Positions 49,678 to 60,109 of a stretch of 64,000 bases of DNA are shown here, piece by piece. This DNA comes from DASXMT01 sp963781305 (GTDB lineage: Bacteria > Actinomycetota > Acidimicrobiia > Acidimicrobiales > RAAP-2). Both the position numbers and the translations under genes were made by a program. How positions within the stretch are numbered: the stretch's first letter is position 1; every line of letters begins with the position of its first letter. The stretch lies in assembly GCA_963781305.1 (NCBI GenBank), contig CAWAFL010000011.1, forward strand, positions 1,054,001-1,118,000. Reading direction: 5' to 3'. The notes under the pieces were generated by a model. The model had not been told where the DNA came from and did no database searches. It was given only the letters and a program-made list of their open reading frames with translations.

Positions 49678-50391
49678 ATGGGCGACACCGACATCCACTT
49701 CTACTTCGACCCGGTCTGCCCGTTCGCTTGGATGACCAGCAAATGGGTGCGCCAAGTCACCGCGCAGCGGGATTACACCGTCGATTGGCGGTTCATCTCG
49801 CTGCGCATGATCAACGCGGCGGTCGACTACGACAGCCACTTCCCGTCGGGCTACGAGGCCGGCCACACCGCCGGCCTCAAGCTGCTGCGGGTGGCGGCCC
49901 GGGTCCGAGCCGAGTACGGCCGCGAAAAGGTCGGTCCTCTCTACGAGGCGATCGGCGCCCAGGTCTTCGAGAACCGACCCGATGAGCGCCAAGACAGGGG
50001 CAGCCGGACCTTCCTCGAACCGGTCCTGGCCCACATCGGTCTTCCCGCAGCGTTGGGCGACGCCTTGGAGGACAGCTCCATCGACTCCGAGCTGCGGCGG
50101 GAAACCGACGAGGCACTTGGTCTGACCGGCAAGGACGTCGGGACCCCGATCATCCACTTCCAACCTCCTGACGGCGTAGCCTTTTTCGGGCCGGTCATCA
50201 GCCGCCTCCCCGACAAGGCGGACGCGACCCGGCTCTGGGACTACGTCGTCGGGCTCGCTAGCTTCCCCGGGTTCGCCGAGCTCAAGCGCAGTCTGCGTGA
50301 ACGACCCCAGCTGCGCAGCTTCGGCGTCGAAACCGACCAGGTCGGGATCCAAGAGGACTGGCACGGTGGCAGCCGACGCAGCAAGAAATGA
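49678..50391 (+). CDS. DsbA-fold protein of the mycothiol-dependent nitroreductase (Rv2466c) family
   Basis: 237 residues. DIHFYFDPVCPFAWMTSKWV (~5-24) is the thioredoxin-fold start and active-site helix; ISLRMINAAVDYDSHFPSGY and GTPIIHFQPPDGVAFFGPVI (cis-Pro loop) complete the Rv2466c-like pattern. In Rv2466c the active site is C-P-W-C; here it is C-P-F-A, so only the attacking Cys remains and a monothiol mycoredoxin-like mechanism would be needed. Part of the thiol-redox island. Confidence 0.83.
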   Translation: MGDTDIHFYFDPVCPFAWMTSKWVRQVTAQRDYTVDWRFISLRMINAAVDYDSHFPSGYEAGHTAGLKLLRVAARVRAEYGREKVGPLYEAIGAQVFENRPDERQDRGSRTFLEPVLAHIGLPAALGDALEDSSIDSELRRETDEALGLTGKDVGTPIIHFQPPDGVAFFGPVISRLPDKADATRLWDYVVGLASFPGFAELKRSLRERPQLRSFGVETDQVGIQEDWHGGSRRSKK

Positions 50392-50760
50392 AACCACCGG
50401 TCTCCCCGCCAGTTCGAACGACGGCGTTCGCCCGCCCTTGAGACGAACCGGCCCCGGGTCATCACCGCCACGAGCCGTCCTTGGCCGGCGACCCCATGCT
50501 TGGCGTCTCGTCCACCAGTGCCGACTCGTCGGAGGACACCGATCAACGGCCTTTCGGCAGCACGAGCCATATGGGCCTGAAGGGTCGGTCCCAGGTCGAA
50601 CCAGCCAGGCGAGACCGCCGAGTGCACCCGACTCAGGTGATGCATGGCTGAAGCGTCCGACGCGGCCCACCCAGTGCGAACGGCCATAGTTGTACCCACA
50701 GTTGTACCGGCCTCGACACCACGCCCTGGCTGGCCATCTCTACGAACAGATAGGACACGG
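50392..50760. other. About 370 bases without a supported gene
   Basis: Open frames here are antisense or carry no family features. It separates the peroxiredoxin run from the isomerase-like gene, which therefore may have its own promoter. Confidence 0.4.
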
Positions 50761-51540
50761 ATGAGCGTTCACGAAGTCGACTGCCTGCTCGAGAGCATGG
50801 ACTCGGTCCTCGCTTTGTTGGGCGAACTCGACGACTCGGACTGGCAGGCGCCATCCCTTTGTCCTGCCTGGCGAGTCCTCCAGGTCGTCGCCCACCTCGA
50901 TGGGATCGAAGAAGCGCTCAGCGGATGGCGACCCGCCGGCGACGCTGCGGCGCCATTCGAGATCGCCGGCAAGGTCTTCGACGAAGTCGACGACTGGTCA
51001 CCGCACCAGCTCCTCAGCCGCCTCCGCACCGTGCTGTCTTTCCGCCGGAGCGAGTTGCTCGCGGTGGACACGAGCCTGTTCGACGAGGTGTCGTGGACTC
51101 CTGTCGGGGTCCAGACCTACGGCCGGTTCATGGCCATCCGCAACTTCGACTTCTGGGTCCACGAACAAGACATCCGAGTTCCGCTCCGACGCCCAGGCCA
51201 CACCGGCGGACGCGCCGCTGAACTGGCTCTCGACGAGGTGCGGCGCAGCTTCGGGTACATCGTGGGCAAACGCGCCGCCATACCCGATGGATCCAGCGTG
51301 CTCGTCGAACTGCACGGACCGATCGAAGGGCAGCTCGGAGCTGTCGTCGAGGGACGTGCCCGCGTCGTGGACGACCTCGACCACCCCGACGCCACTGTCC
51401 GGACCGACTCGCTCACCTTCATGCTCCTAGCCTGCGGAAGGATCGACCCCGAAACCCACCTGGCGAACGGCGACGTCGAGCTTCGAGGCGACAAAGAACT
51501 CGCCGGACAGCTCGCCCGCAACCTCCGGTTCACCATGTGA
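50761..51540 (+). CDS. Mycothiol-dependent maleylpyruvate-isomerase-family protein
   Basis: 259 residues from the ATG at 50761. LDDSDWQAPSLCPAWRVLQV, VAHLDGIEEALSGW and RNFDFWVHEQDIRVPLRRPG supply the three-His metal site of the MDMPI N-terminal domain (Trp-x-x-P-S-xC-x-W and H-E-x-D-I-R motifs); the C-terminal ~90 residues are the SCP2-like MDMPI_C domain (VLVELHGPIEGQLGAVVEGR). Such enzymes use mycothiol as co-substrate, consistent with the redox neighbourhood. Confidence 0.85.
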   Translation: MSVHEVDCLLESMDSVLALLGELDDSDWQAPSLCPAWRVLQVVAHLDGIEEALSGWRPAGDAAAPFEIAGKVFDEVDDWSPHQLLSRLRTVLSFRRSELLAVDTSLFDEVSWTPVGVQTYGRFMAIRNFDFWVHEQDIRVPLRRPGHTGGRAAELALDEVRRSFGYIVGKRAAIPDGSSVLVELHGPIEGQLGAVVEGRARVVDDLDHPDATVRTDSLTFMLLACGRIDPETHLANGDVELRGDKELAGQLARNLRFTM

Positions 51541-51666
51541 CGTACGGAGCACCTTCGACAGCGTCTAATGCACGATGACCGGAAGAGGTTCGCTCCACCT
51601 GCCAGGCGACGGAACCCGGCCCCGACGGCGCTCACATTGGCATTAGAACGACCAGCCGTTGCATCG

Positions 51667-51693
51667 ACCTTCGGGTCCCGAACCCGAAGGTCG
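51667..51693. terminator. Strong hairpin, possible terminator
   Basis: GACCTTCGGGT (51667-51677) and ACCCGAAGGTC (51683-51693) form a perfect 11-bp stem around a five-base loop, about 125 bases after the isomerase-like stop. Many actinobacterial terminators lack a U-tail, so this is plausible but not proven. Confidence 0.45.
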
Positions 51694-51841
51694 ATGAAGG
51701 TCCAGTGGCACGGCAGCGATGTGTTCACCCTCTTGCCACCGGGAGGGGTGCATAGAAGTGGCGCGGCAAAGCGCGCACTGGGAGATCGCCGCGATCGTCG
51801 ATCGCTCTCCCGAAGCAACCCGGCAGCCGGCCGCATGATTT

Positions 51842-51929
51842 CCAGCACCACCAGCACCCACCAGCACCCACCAGCACCCACCAGCACTACCAGCACCACC
51901 AGCACCACCAGCACCACCAGCACTACCAG
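51842..51929 (+). repeat. ccaccagcac microsatellite-like array
   Basis: About nine units of 9 to 10 bases (ccagcacca/ccagcaccca/ccagcacta). On the opposite strand it reads as an artificial Val/Leu run. It lies just beyond the 3' end of the RNase P RNA gene. Confidence 0.85.
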
Positions 51930-51979
51930 GCCGACCGAGTCGGCCAGCAGGGCCTCATGCTTGCGATCTGGGTGATGTA

Positions 51980-52382
<403 letters not shown>

Positions 52383-52493
52383 TCCTATGGTCCCACACCT
52401 GGTCAGCCGAGGTGTACACGGGATCATGGGCCGGGCATTACCGCAGAAACCGGGCGTCACCGGCGGGTCATACCCCCGCTCTAGTCTGGCGCC

Positions 52494-53936
52494 GTGGCGT
52501 CATCCCTCCCACCCGCCGATCTCGAGCTCAGTGACCGACCGTCCCTCTCCATTGCCGACCTCTATGGCCGGGTGGATCGGGCCCTGCGCGCCGCCTTGCC
52601 CGGGCAAGTTTGGGTGTCGGGCGAGGTTCGGTCGTTCAACGTCAGCTCCCGGGGGCACTGCTACATCGATCTGGTCGACCCGACCGGAGCGCACGACACG
52701 GGCTCACCGGTGCTAAAAGTGGTGTGCTGGTCGAGTCGCTGGTCTCGGGTTCGGACCACCCTCGACCAACTTGGCATCACCCTCGATGCCGGTCTGGTCG
52801 TTCGGGTCCGCGGGGAGGTGCAGCTCTACAAGCCTCGGGGCGACATCAGTTTCATCCTCTCCGAGTTCGACACCGATGCCCTGCTGGGCAAGTTGGCCGC
52901 CGAGCGGGCTCGCGTCATCAAGGCCTTGACCGACGAGGGATTGCTGGACCGCAACCGGTCGCTTCCCATTCCTGCCGTACCGCTCAAGATCGGCCTGGTG
53001 GCCAGCCCCGGCACCGAGGGCTACCGGGACTTCCTGGGCCAACTGGAGGCGTCCGGATTCGCATTCGACGTTCGGGCGGTGGCCACCCAGGTCCAGGGCC
53101 GAGACGCCCACCGGACCGTGGCGAGGGCCATCCGCGCCCTCGGGAGCACCGATTGCGACCTCATCGTGCTGGTCAGGGGCGGTGGGTCCAAAGCCGACCT
53201 GGCTGCCTTCGATTCCGAAGTGGTGGCGCGGGCCATTGCCACCTCCCCGGTGCCGGTGTGGACAGGGATCGGGCACACCGGTGACCAGTCGGTGGCGGAC
53301 GAGGTGGCCAGCCGGTCCTACATCACTCCGACCGAGTGCGGCCAGGAGCTGGCCCGGCGGGCTGAGGCATGCTGGGTCGCGGCCATGGAGGCGGGTGTGG
53401 TGCTCGGGCGCCTGGCCGAAGAGCTGGTGGCTCGGAGCGACGACCACCTGGCGCGCGCCCGGCGTCGGGTGGCGACCGGGGCCCGGATGCAGCTGGGGAG
53501 ACACGGTGACCGACTGGCCCACCGGGCCTCCGCCGTCCGCGGTGTGGTCCAGGGCCAGTTGGACGTGCACGGCCAGGTGCTCTCCGGCCAGGGCGCGACG
53601 ATCGCCAAAGCGGCCGTCCGGGCGGTGGAGGACGCCGACCGGTTCATCCTCAGGCGAGCCACGCTGCTGGCTGCGCTGCCCGAGCGGCGACTCGAGGTCG
53701 ATGAGCGACAGGTCACCCAGTGGAGACGCCTGCTAGCCGCCTACGACTACCAGCGCCAGTTGGAGCGCGGATACTCGGTGACCCGCAACGCGACCGGGGC
53801 GGTGGTGCGATCGGTGACCGTGGTGGGCACCGGCGACAGGCTGGTCACCCAGGTAGCCGACGGCGAGTTGGCGTCGGTGGTGTCTGAGGGAGCCACCGAA
53901 CGAGCGGGCACCGAAGCCGACAGCACCGACCGGTAG
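52494..53936 (+). CDS. xseA: Exodeoxyribonuclease VII large subunit
   Basis: 480 residues from a GTG. N-terminal OB-fold (~15-115: LPGQVWVSGEVRSFNVSSRG; AGLVVRVRGEVQLYKPRGDI), catalytic domain (~130-345) with LIVLVRGGGSKADLAAFDSE, then GHTGDQSVADEVASRSYITP, and a long helical region to ~440. With XseB it degrades single-stranded DNA processively to acid-soluble oligonucleotides. xseB follows 72 bases downstream. Confidence 0.95.
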   Translation: MASSLPPADLELSDRPSLSIADLYGRVDRALRAALPGQVWVSGEVRSFNVSSRGHCYIDLVDPTGAHDTGSPVLKVVCWSSRWSRVRTTLDQLGITLDAGLVVRVRGEVQLYKPRGDISFILSEFDTDALLGKLAAERARVIKALTDEGLLDRNRSLPIPAVPLKIGLVASPGTEGYRDFLGQLEASGFAFDVRAVATQVQGRDAHRTVARAIRALGSTDCDLIVLVRGGGSKADLAAFDSEVVARAIATSPVPVWTGIGHTGDQSVADEVASRSYITPTECGQELARRAEACWVAAMEAGVVLGRLAEELVARSDDHLARARRRVATGARMQLGRHGDRLAHRASAVRGVVQGQLDVHGQVLSGQGATIAKAAVRAVEDADRFILRRATLLAALPERRLEVDERQVTQWRRLLAAYDYQRQLERGYSVTRNATGAVVRSVTVVGTGDRLVTQVADGELASVVSEGATERAGTEADSTDR

Positions 53937-54008
53937 GCCCGACGGAACCGGGGCGGAGGTAACGGCCGGTGATGATGATTCGACGAGCGAGGAACGAGGA
54001 GCACAGGG

Positions 54009-54401
54009 ATGGCACGAGGAACTGAAGGTGGGGCCGGCGACCCGGTGACGAACAGCGCGGCGGTGGCCGAGCTGACCTACTCGGCGGCAGGCCAAGAGTT
54101 GGACACGATCATCGAGGAGTTCGAGGCCGGCGTCATCGACGTCGACCGGCTGGTGGAGCGCCTGGAACGGGCCACGGAGATCGTCGATGAACTGGACCGG
54201 CGCCTACGACGCACGCGCATGCAGGTGGAAGAGCTCGTTCCCCGACTCGAGCGCATCGGCCGACCTGACGCATCAGGAGCGGCCTCGGCCGAAGACGAAA
54301 GAGAGGTCGTCGTCGAGGAGATCTACGTGGAAGAGAACGAGGTGGACGTCGAATTCGAGGACGAAGATGAAGACGACGAGCAACCTCCCGGGCTCTTCTG
54401 A
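54009..54401 (+). CDS. xseB: Exodeoxyribonuclease VII small subunit
   Basis: 130 residues. LTYSAAGQELDTIIEEFEAG then VIDVDRLVERLERATEIVDE is the two-helix XseB core (~22-85), followed by a ~45-residue very acidic tail (VDVEFEDEDEDDEQPPGLF), longer than the usual ~80-residue protein. Start at 54009 is preceded by GAGGAGCACAGGG. Functions with XseA. Confidence 0.92.
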   Translation: MARGTEGGAGDPVTNSAAVAELTYSAAGQELDTIIEEFEAGVIDVDRLVERLERATEIVDELDRRLRRTRMQVEELVPRLERIGRPDASGAASAEDEREVVVEEIYVEENEVDVEFEDEDEDDEQPPGLF

Positions 54402-54486
54402 TTCGATCCCCTCTGCTCCGAGCGCCCGCCGCCGCGCGCCTGGCTGCCCGAGAGCCGCCCGCCTGGCTCGCTAGCTCAACCGAACG

Positions 54487-55095
54487 TCAGCCGTCCGGAC
54501 TGTCTTCGGGCATGCCCCACTCGTACACCCAGACACGGCCCGAGCGGAAGTAGGCCCGACGAGGTTTGGACCGATGGTGTCCGGCATGGCCCCACGGCCG
54601 TGCGCAGGCGACGCTGAGCGGCCGGAATGCGCTCGAGACCGGTACGCCATCGTCGGTCTGGAACCAACCCTCGACTTCGCACTCTCGCTCGTCATCACGA
54701 GCGGTCTTGGGATCTTCGACCAGGATGCGCCTTGGGATGTCCTGGGCGCCCCCACCGAAGCCATCGTTGCTCGTCGAGCGCTTGCGATGCTGCGGTCCAC
54801 TGGTGGGCTGTGCGCTCCGGGTCGATCGCGGGCTCGCGTTGCTCGGCGCGCCGCGCCGATCCTGCGCATTCGGCTGCGGGCTCGGGTTGCTTGGCGCGCC
54901 ACGCCGATCATGCGTGCCCAGGTCTACTTTGGTGCTCGCGCTGTTCCGATTCGGGTTCTTGGGCTGTTTGGGTCCCGATGATCCGGGGTTCGAGCCGCCT
55001 GACTCCGAGGTCGATTCGCCAGCGTCATTCCCGGGAGCATCACCGCCCCAGATGGGGTCGTCGATTCCTCCAACCTTCCGACCACGCGGAGACAT
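54487..55095 (-). CDS. Hypothetical low-complexity protein with conserved C-terminal segment
   Basis: 202 residues. The N-terminal ~120 are Ser/Pro/Asn/Arg-rich with a repeated DRRGAPSN unit; the C-terminal ~65 (ECEVEGWFQTDDGVPVSSAF; CARPWGHAGHHRSKPRRAYF; RVWVYEWG) look folded. No family recognised. Its 5' flank carries IS21-like terminal repeats, so it may be expressed from, or have been placed next to, a mobile-element end. Confidence 0.5.
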   Translation of the reverse strand: MSPRGRKVGGIDDPIWGGDAPGNDAGESTSESGGSNPGSSGPKQPKNPNRNSASTKVDLGTHDRRGAPSNPSPQPNAQDRRGAPSNASPRSTRSAQPTSGPQHRKRSTSNDGFGGGAQDIPRRILVEDPKTARDDERECEVEGWFQTDDGVPVSSAFRPLSVACARPWGHAGHHRSKPRRAYFRSGRVWVYEWGMPEDSPDG

Positions 55096-55145
55096 AGCAG
55101 AGACCGTACCGAATCTCGTCCTGCCATATGCCCGGTCTGAGAAAC

Positions 55146-55186
55146 TTTCCGGTCGACACTGAGCACTTTTCCGGTCGACACTGAGC
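55146..55186 (-). mobile_element. Solo IS21-like terminal repeats
   Basis: Two perfect copies of TTTCCGGTCGACACTGAGC (55146-55164 and 55168-55186), period 22. On the minus strand this reads CTCAGTGTCGACCGGAAAA repeated, resembling the multiple ~20-bp direct repeats at the ends of IS21-family elements in actinobacteria. No istA/istB gene or second end is present, so it is a remnant or a coincidence of motif. Recognition is from memory of the family. Confidence 0.45.
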
Positions 55187-55223
55187 CCTGCCCCGCCAGT
55201 CGTCGCGTATCGGGCGCGGGCCG

Positions 55224-56915
<1,692 letters not shown>

Positions 56916-57133
56916 CCTCGCCCCCTTCAGTGGTCGCTCGGCCGCTCGGTGGCGAGCGTCTGGGACAGTGGACACACTACGCCCGGGGAACGCTGGTAGT
57001 GATCCCCCCCGAGCCCGTCGGCAGCCCGCGGCCGCCGTGACCCTGGCGCCAAATTGCGACGCTGCATGGCAGGGCTGAATTCGGCCGGCGCTGCTCCTGG
57101 CTGACGCTCCTCTAGCCGGGCGCGGCTCCTAAG

Positions 57134-57904
57134 GTGGGTACGGTGCCCGATTCGCAGCCGTCCGACCAACGCCGCCTCTCGTCCGCTGCTTCTGACGATC
57201 GCCTCTATTTCCGCCAGCTGCTGGCCGGGAGGGACTTCGCCGTCGATGATCCCATCGCCGCCCAGATGGTGAATTTCGTCTACTTGATCGGTGACCGGGT
57301 GACCGGCGAAGCGCTGATCGTCGACCCGGCCTACGGCGTCGACGATCTCCTCGGGATCCTGGCTGACGATGAGATGACCTGCGCCGGCGCCCTGGCCACC
57401 CACTACCACGCCGACCATATCGGCGGCGACCTGATGGGATACGGCATCGAGGGGATCTCCCACCTCCTCGAGGCCGCCCCTGTGCCCATCCATGTCCAGG
57501 CCGCTGAGGTCCCCTGGGTCAGCCGCTCCTCGGGTGTGATGGAAAGTGATCTGATCGCCCATGATGGCGGTGACGTGGTCACAGTGGGGGAGGTCCCGGT
57601 CACGCTGGTCCATACCCCGGGCCATACGCCGGGGAGCCAGTGCTTCCTGGTGGGGGAGAGGCTCGTCTCTGGTGACACGCTCTTCCTCGACGGCTGCGGG
57701 CGGACCGACTTTCCCGGCGGCGACTCAGTGGCCATGTTCGAGTCCTTGCACACCCGGCTGGCCCGCGTCCCCGACGACACGGTGCTCTACCCCGGGCACA
57801 TGTACTCACCGGATCCTTCAGCCACTTTGGGTGACACCCGGCAGCGGAACTACGTGTTCCGCCCGCAGACGCCCGAGCAGTGGCTGGCCATGTTCGGCGG
57901 CTAG
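57134..57904 (+). CDS. MBL-fold metallo-hydrolase (glyoxalase II/persulfide dioxygenase type)
   Basis: 256 residues; GTG at 57134 or three codons later. ATHYHADHIGGD (~88-99) is the H-x-H-x-D-H motif, HTPGHTPGSQ (~159-168) the third His, LVSGDTLFLDGCGRTDFPGG (~177-196) the bridging Asp, and LYPGHMYS the last His: a complete two-metal site. Spacing and the C-GRTDF motif are those of ETHE1/glyoxalase II-like hydrolases, which handle thiol-conjugated or persulfide substrates. Confidence 0.9.
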   Translation: MGTVPDSQPSDQRRLSSAASDDRLYFRQLLAGRDFAVDDPIAAQMVNFVYLIGDRVTGEALIVDPAYGVDDLLGILADDEMTCAGALATHYHADHIGGDLMGYGIEGISHLLEAAPVPIHVQAAEVPWVSRSSGVMESDLIAHDGGDVVTVGEVPVTLVHTPGHTPGSQCFLVGERLVSGDTLFLDGCGRTDFPGGDSVAMFESLHTRLARVPDDTVLYPGHMYSPDPSATLGDTRQRNYVFRPQTPEQWLAMFGG

Positions 57905-58047
57905 CCCCAGCGTTCCGTGCTTGGCTCCCGCTCCTCGACACTCGTCGCCGGTCGTAACTCCCGCCCCCCGAAACCCGTCGCCGGTCGTAACCGCCACCCC
58001 TCGAAACTGGTCACCAGTCGCCGGGGTCGACCTACACTGTCCCGCTC
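57905..58047 (+). repeat. Degenerate cgtcgccggtcgtaac repeats in a spacer
   Basis: Three imperfect copies of c(t/c)cgtcgccggtcgtaac spaced ~33 bases, between the MBL and flavoprotein genes. Confidence 0.6.
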
Positions 58048-59286
58048 ATGAGTTCCCCCCTTCCCTCCGACTCGACCGTCGTCGTCCTCGGCGCCTCGTT
58101 GGCCGGGCTCCGGGCCGCCGAGGAGGTCCGTCACGAGGGCCACAACGGACCGGTCATCGTGATCGGGGACGAGCAGCACGTCCCCTACGACCGACCGCCC
58201 CTGTCCAAGCAGTTCCTGGCAGGCAAGTGGGAGGTGGACCGCCTGCATCACCACGCACCGGACAAGCTCGACACGTTGGGTATCGAGTTCCGGCTCGGGC
58301 GCCGAGCCGACGGGCTCGATACCGATGCTCGCACCGTGTCGCTCGATGACGGCACCGACCTGTATTACGACGGACTGATCATCGCCACCGGCGCCCATGC
58401 CCGCGCCCTACCCGGGACTGAAGACGTGCCCGGCGTGCACACGCTGCGAACCCTCGACGATGCCGAGGCTCTGATCGCCGACCTGGCCGCCGCCGGTGCC
58501 GGGGCGCACGTGGTGGTGATCGGGGCCGGGTTCATCGGCTCCGAGGTGGCGGCCACCTGTCGCGGCCTCGGGTTCGAGGTCACCCTGGTCGAGGCCCTGC
58601 CCACCCCGCTCGGTCGGGTCCTCGGCGACCAGATGGGCGCAGCCTGTGCCTCACTGCACCTCGACGCCGGAGTGGCGCTGCGAACCGGCGTGGGGGTGGA
58701 CCGGGTGGTGGCTGAGACAGGCGCGGGGTCGGGCACCGCCCCGATCTCGGTCCACCTGGACGACGGGGACGTGCTCTCGGCAGACGTGGTCGTGGTGGGC
58801 ATCGGGGTGGCGCCGGCGGTCGACTGGTTGGCCGGATCGGGCCTGCCCGTCGACGACGGCGTGGTGTGCGACGAGGCCCTTTTCGCCGCCGAACGAGTAG
58901 TGGCCGCAGGCGATGTCGCTCGATGGACGCACCGCGGTCTCGGTCAGTCGTTGCGCGTCGAGCACTGGACCAACGCAGCCGAGAGCGGCGTGGCCGCTAC
59001 CCGCAACCTCCTCCACGGTCGGACCGAGCCGTACGAGCCGGTGCTGTTCTTTTGGTCGGATCAGTACGCCACCAAGATCCAAGTCATCGGGCGCACTTCG
59101 CCCGACGACGAGGTGGTGATCGTGGACGGCTCGGTGGATGAGCACAAGCTGGTGGCCCTCTACCGCCACGGTGACCGGCTCGGTGCGGCACTGGCGTTCA
59201 GCCGGCCCCGCCAGCTCATGTCCTACCGACCCCTGTTGGCCGCCGGCGCCTCCTTCGACGAGGCGCTGGAGCACGCTCGCTCCTGA
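58048..59286 (+). CDS. FAD-dependent NAD(P)H:ferredoxin reductase-like oxidoreductase
   Basis: 412 residues. FAD-binding VVLGASLAGLRAAEEVRHEG (~12-31), PPLSKQFLAGKW (~51-62), NAD-binding VVIGAGFIGSEVAATCRGLG (~154-173), and VVAAGDVARW (~288) for the second FAD contact; C-terminal reductase_C domain (~325-405). Rhodocoxin/ferredoxin-reductase family, supplying electrons to Rieske or P450 ferredoxins. No ferredoxin gene is adjacent. Confidence 0.9.
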   Translation: MSSPLPSDSTVVVLGASLAGLRAAEEVRHEGHNGPVIVIGDEQHVPYDRPPLSKQFLAGKWEVDRLHHHAPDKLDTLGIEFRLGRRADGLDTDARTVSLDDGTDLYYDGLIIATGAHARALPGTEDVPGVHTLRTLDDAEALIADLAAAGAGAHVVVIGAGFIGSEVAATCRGLGFEVTLVEALPTPLGRVLGDQMGAACASLHLDAGVALRTGVGVDRVVAETGAGSGTAPISVHLDDGDVLSADVVVVGIGVAPAVDWLAGSGLPVDDGVVCDEALFAAERVVAAGDVARWTHRGLGQSLRVEHWTNAAESGVAATRNLLHGRTEPYEPVLFFWSDQYATKIQVIGRTSPDDEVVIVDGSVDEHKLVALYRHGDRLGAALAFSRPRQLMSYRPLLAAGASFDEALEHARS

Positions 59287-59470
59287 GCGAAGGGGCCTCG
59301 CTGCTACCCGTGTGTGTAGCTCAACGCGGTATTTGGATCGGAACGCAGTAGAGGCCGGGCGGCATTGTCGTCGCGCTACAGCAGCGCTACGCGCGCGTAG
59401 GGGTACAGCCCGTCGGGGACAGCGCTCGACCGAACCGGCATAGCCCCAGATGTGGCCCGCGGCGGACCGG

Positions 59471-59965
59471 TCAGTTGATCGCAGACGTGTCGATGCGCGC
59501 CATGATTCGCTCGGCATCGCGTCCGAGCCGTCGCAGTTGCTCCGGCGACAGCACGTCGATCACGAGGGAACGCACAAGCGCGACATGGCGAGGAGCGGCC
59601 TCGGCAAGCGTGTGGAACCCCTCTTCGGTGAGAGTTGCTCTGGTGAACCGACCGTCCGTCGGATCGGGTTCGCGGCGCACCAATCCCCGGTTCTCGAGGC
59701 GTGTGACCACGCGTGACAACCGGGACAACGACGCATTGGTGACCTCCGCCAGCGAGCTGAGCCGCATTGTCCGCTGTGGGCTCTCCGAGAGCATGGCCAT
59801 GACCTGATAGTCGACCATGGCAAGACTTGAATCGCGTTGCAGTTGTTGGTCGATCAACCAGGGAAGCCAGGTCATCAATCGAACCAGAGAAAGCCAGGAG
59901 TCGAGCTCCTCGGCGGTGAGCCATGTGACGCCTGAGTCGTCGTCGCCCGGTGTAGAACGCGTCAT
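59471..59965 (-). CDS. MarR-family transcriptional regulator
   Basis: 164 residues from the ATG at 59965. Winged helix ~60-125: MRLSSLAEVTNASLSRLSRV (recognition) and REPDPTDGRFTRATLTEEGF (wing). The motif MVDYQVMAMLSESPQRTMRL is typical of the actinobacterial MarR group that controls nearby epimerase or oxidoreductase genes. Divergent from the NAD-dependent epimerase with paired operator-like sites between. Confidence 0.88.
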   Translation of the reverse strand: MTRSTPGDDDSGVTWLTAEELDSWLSLVRLMTWLPWLIDQQLQRDSSLAMVDYQVMAMLSESPQRTMRLSSLAEVTNASLSRLSRVVTRLENRGLVRREPDPTDGRFTRATLTEEGFHTLAEAAPRHVALVRSLVIDVLSPEQLRRLGRDAERIMARIDTSAIN

Positions 59966-59984
59966 CCCCAAATCATAGCTCCTG

Positions 59985-60000
59985 ACTTACCACGTCAAGT
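59985..60000. promoter_or_regulatory. Candidate MarR operator 1
   Basis: ACTTACCACGTCAAGT, form ACTT-N8-AAGT, 20 bases upstream of the MarR start; probably autoregulatory. Its counterpart is at 60094. Confidence 0.55.
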
Positions 60001-60093
60001 AACTAAGCTTGCAGTGCTTTCCCTCCCTCATCCCAGCCTAGGCATTTCACCTCGGCTAACCGGGAAAAAACCCGAACCTAGCCAGGAAAAATC

Positions 60094-60109
60094 ACTTGAC
60101 ACAGCAAGT
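60094..60109. promoter_or_regulatory. Candidate MarR operator 2
   Basis: ACTTGACACAGCAAGT, perfect ACTTG/CAAGT inverted repeat with the same 16-base geometry as site 1. TTGACA inside it could be a -35 box for plus-strand transcription, so binding would block RNA polymerase. Confidence 0.6.

Larger units (their letters stand above)
51541..51979. other. Repeat-bearing gap downstream of the isomerase-like gene and rnpB
   Basis: About 440 bases. Apart from the ccaccagcac array listed separately, it includes an inverted CGACCTTCGGGTTCGGG-type stretch around 51666-51695 (gaccttcgggtcccgaacccgaaggtc, a near-perfect hairpin) that could terminate transcription of the plus-strand gene, although no T-run follows. 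Confidence 0.4.

Noticed and set aside
49327..50670. 447-codon minus-strand frame across peroxiredoxin and DsbA-fold genes
   Set aside because: Antisense to two clear thioredoxin-fold proteins; composition typical of GC-rich shadows.
60061..60074. CGGG-AAAAAA-CCCG hairpin as a terminator
   Set aside because: Only a four-base-pair stem and located in the promoter gap of divergent genes, where a terminator is not expected.
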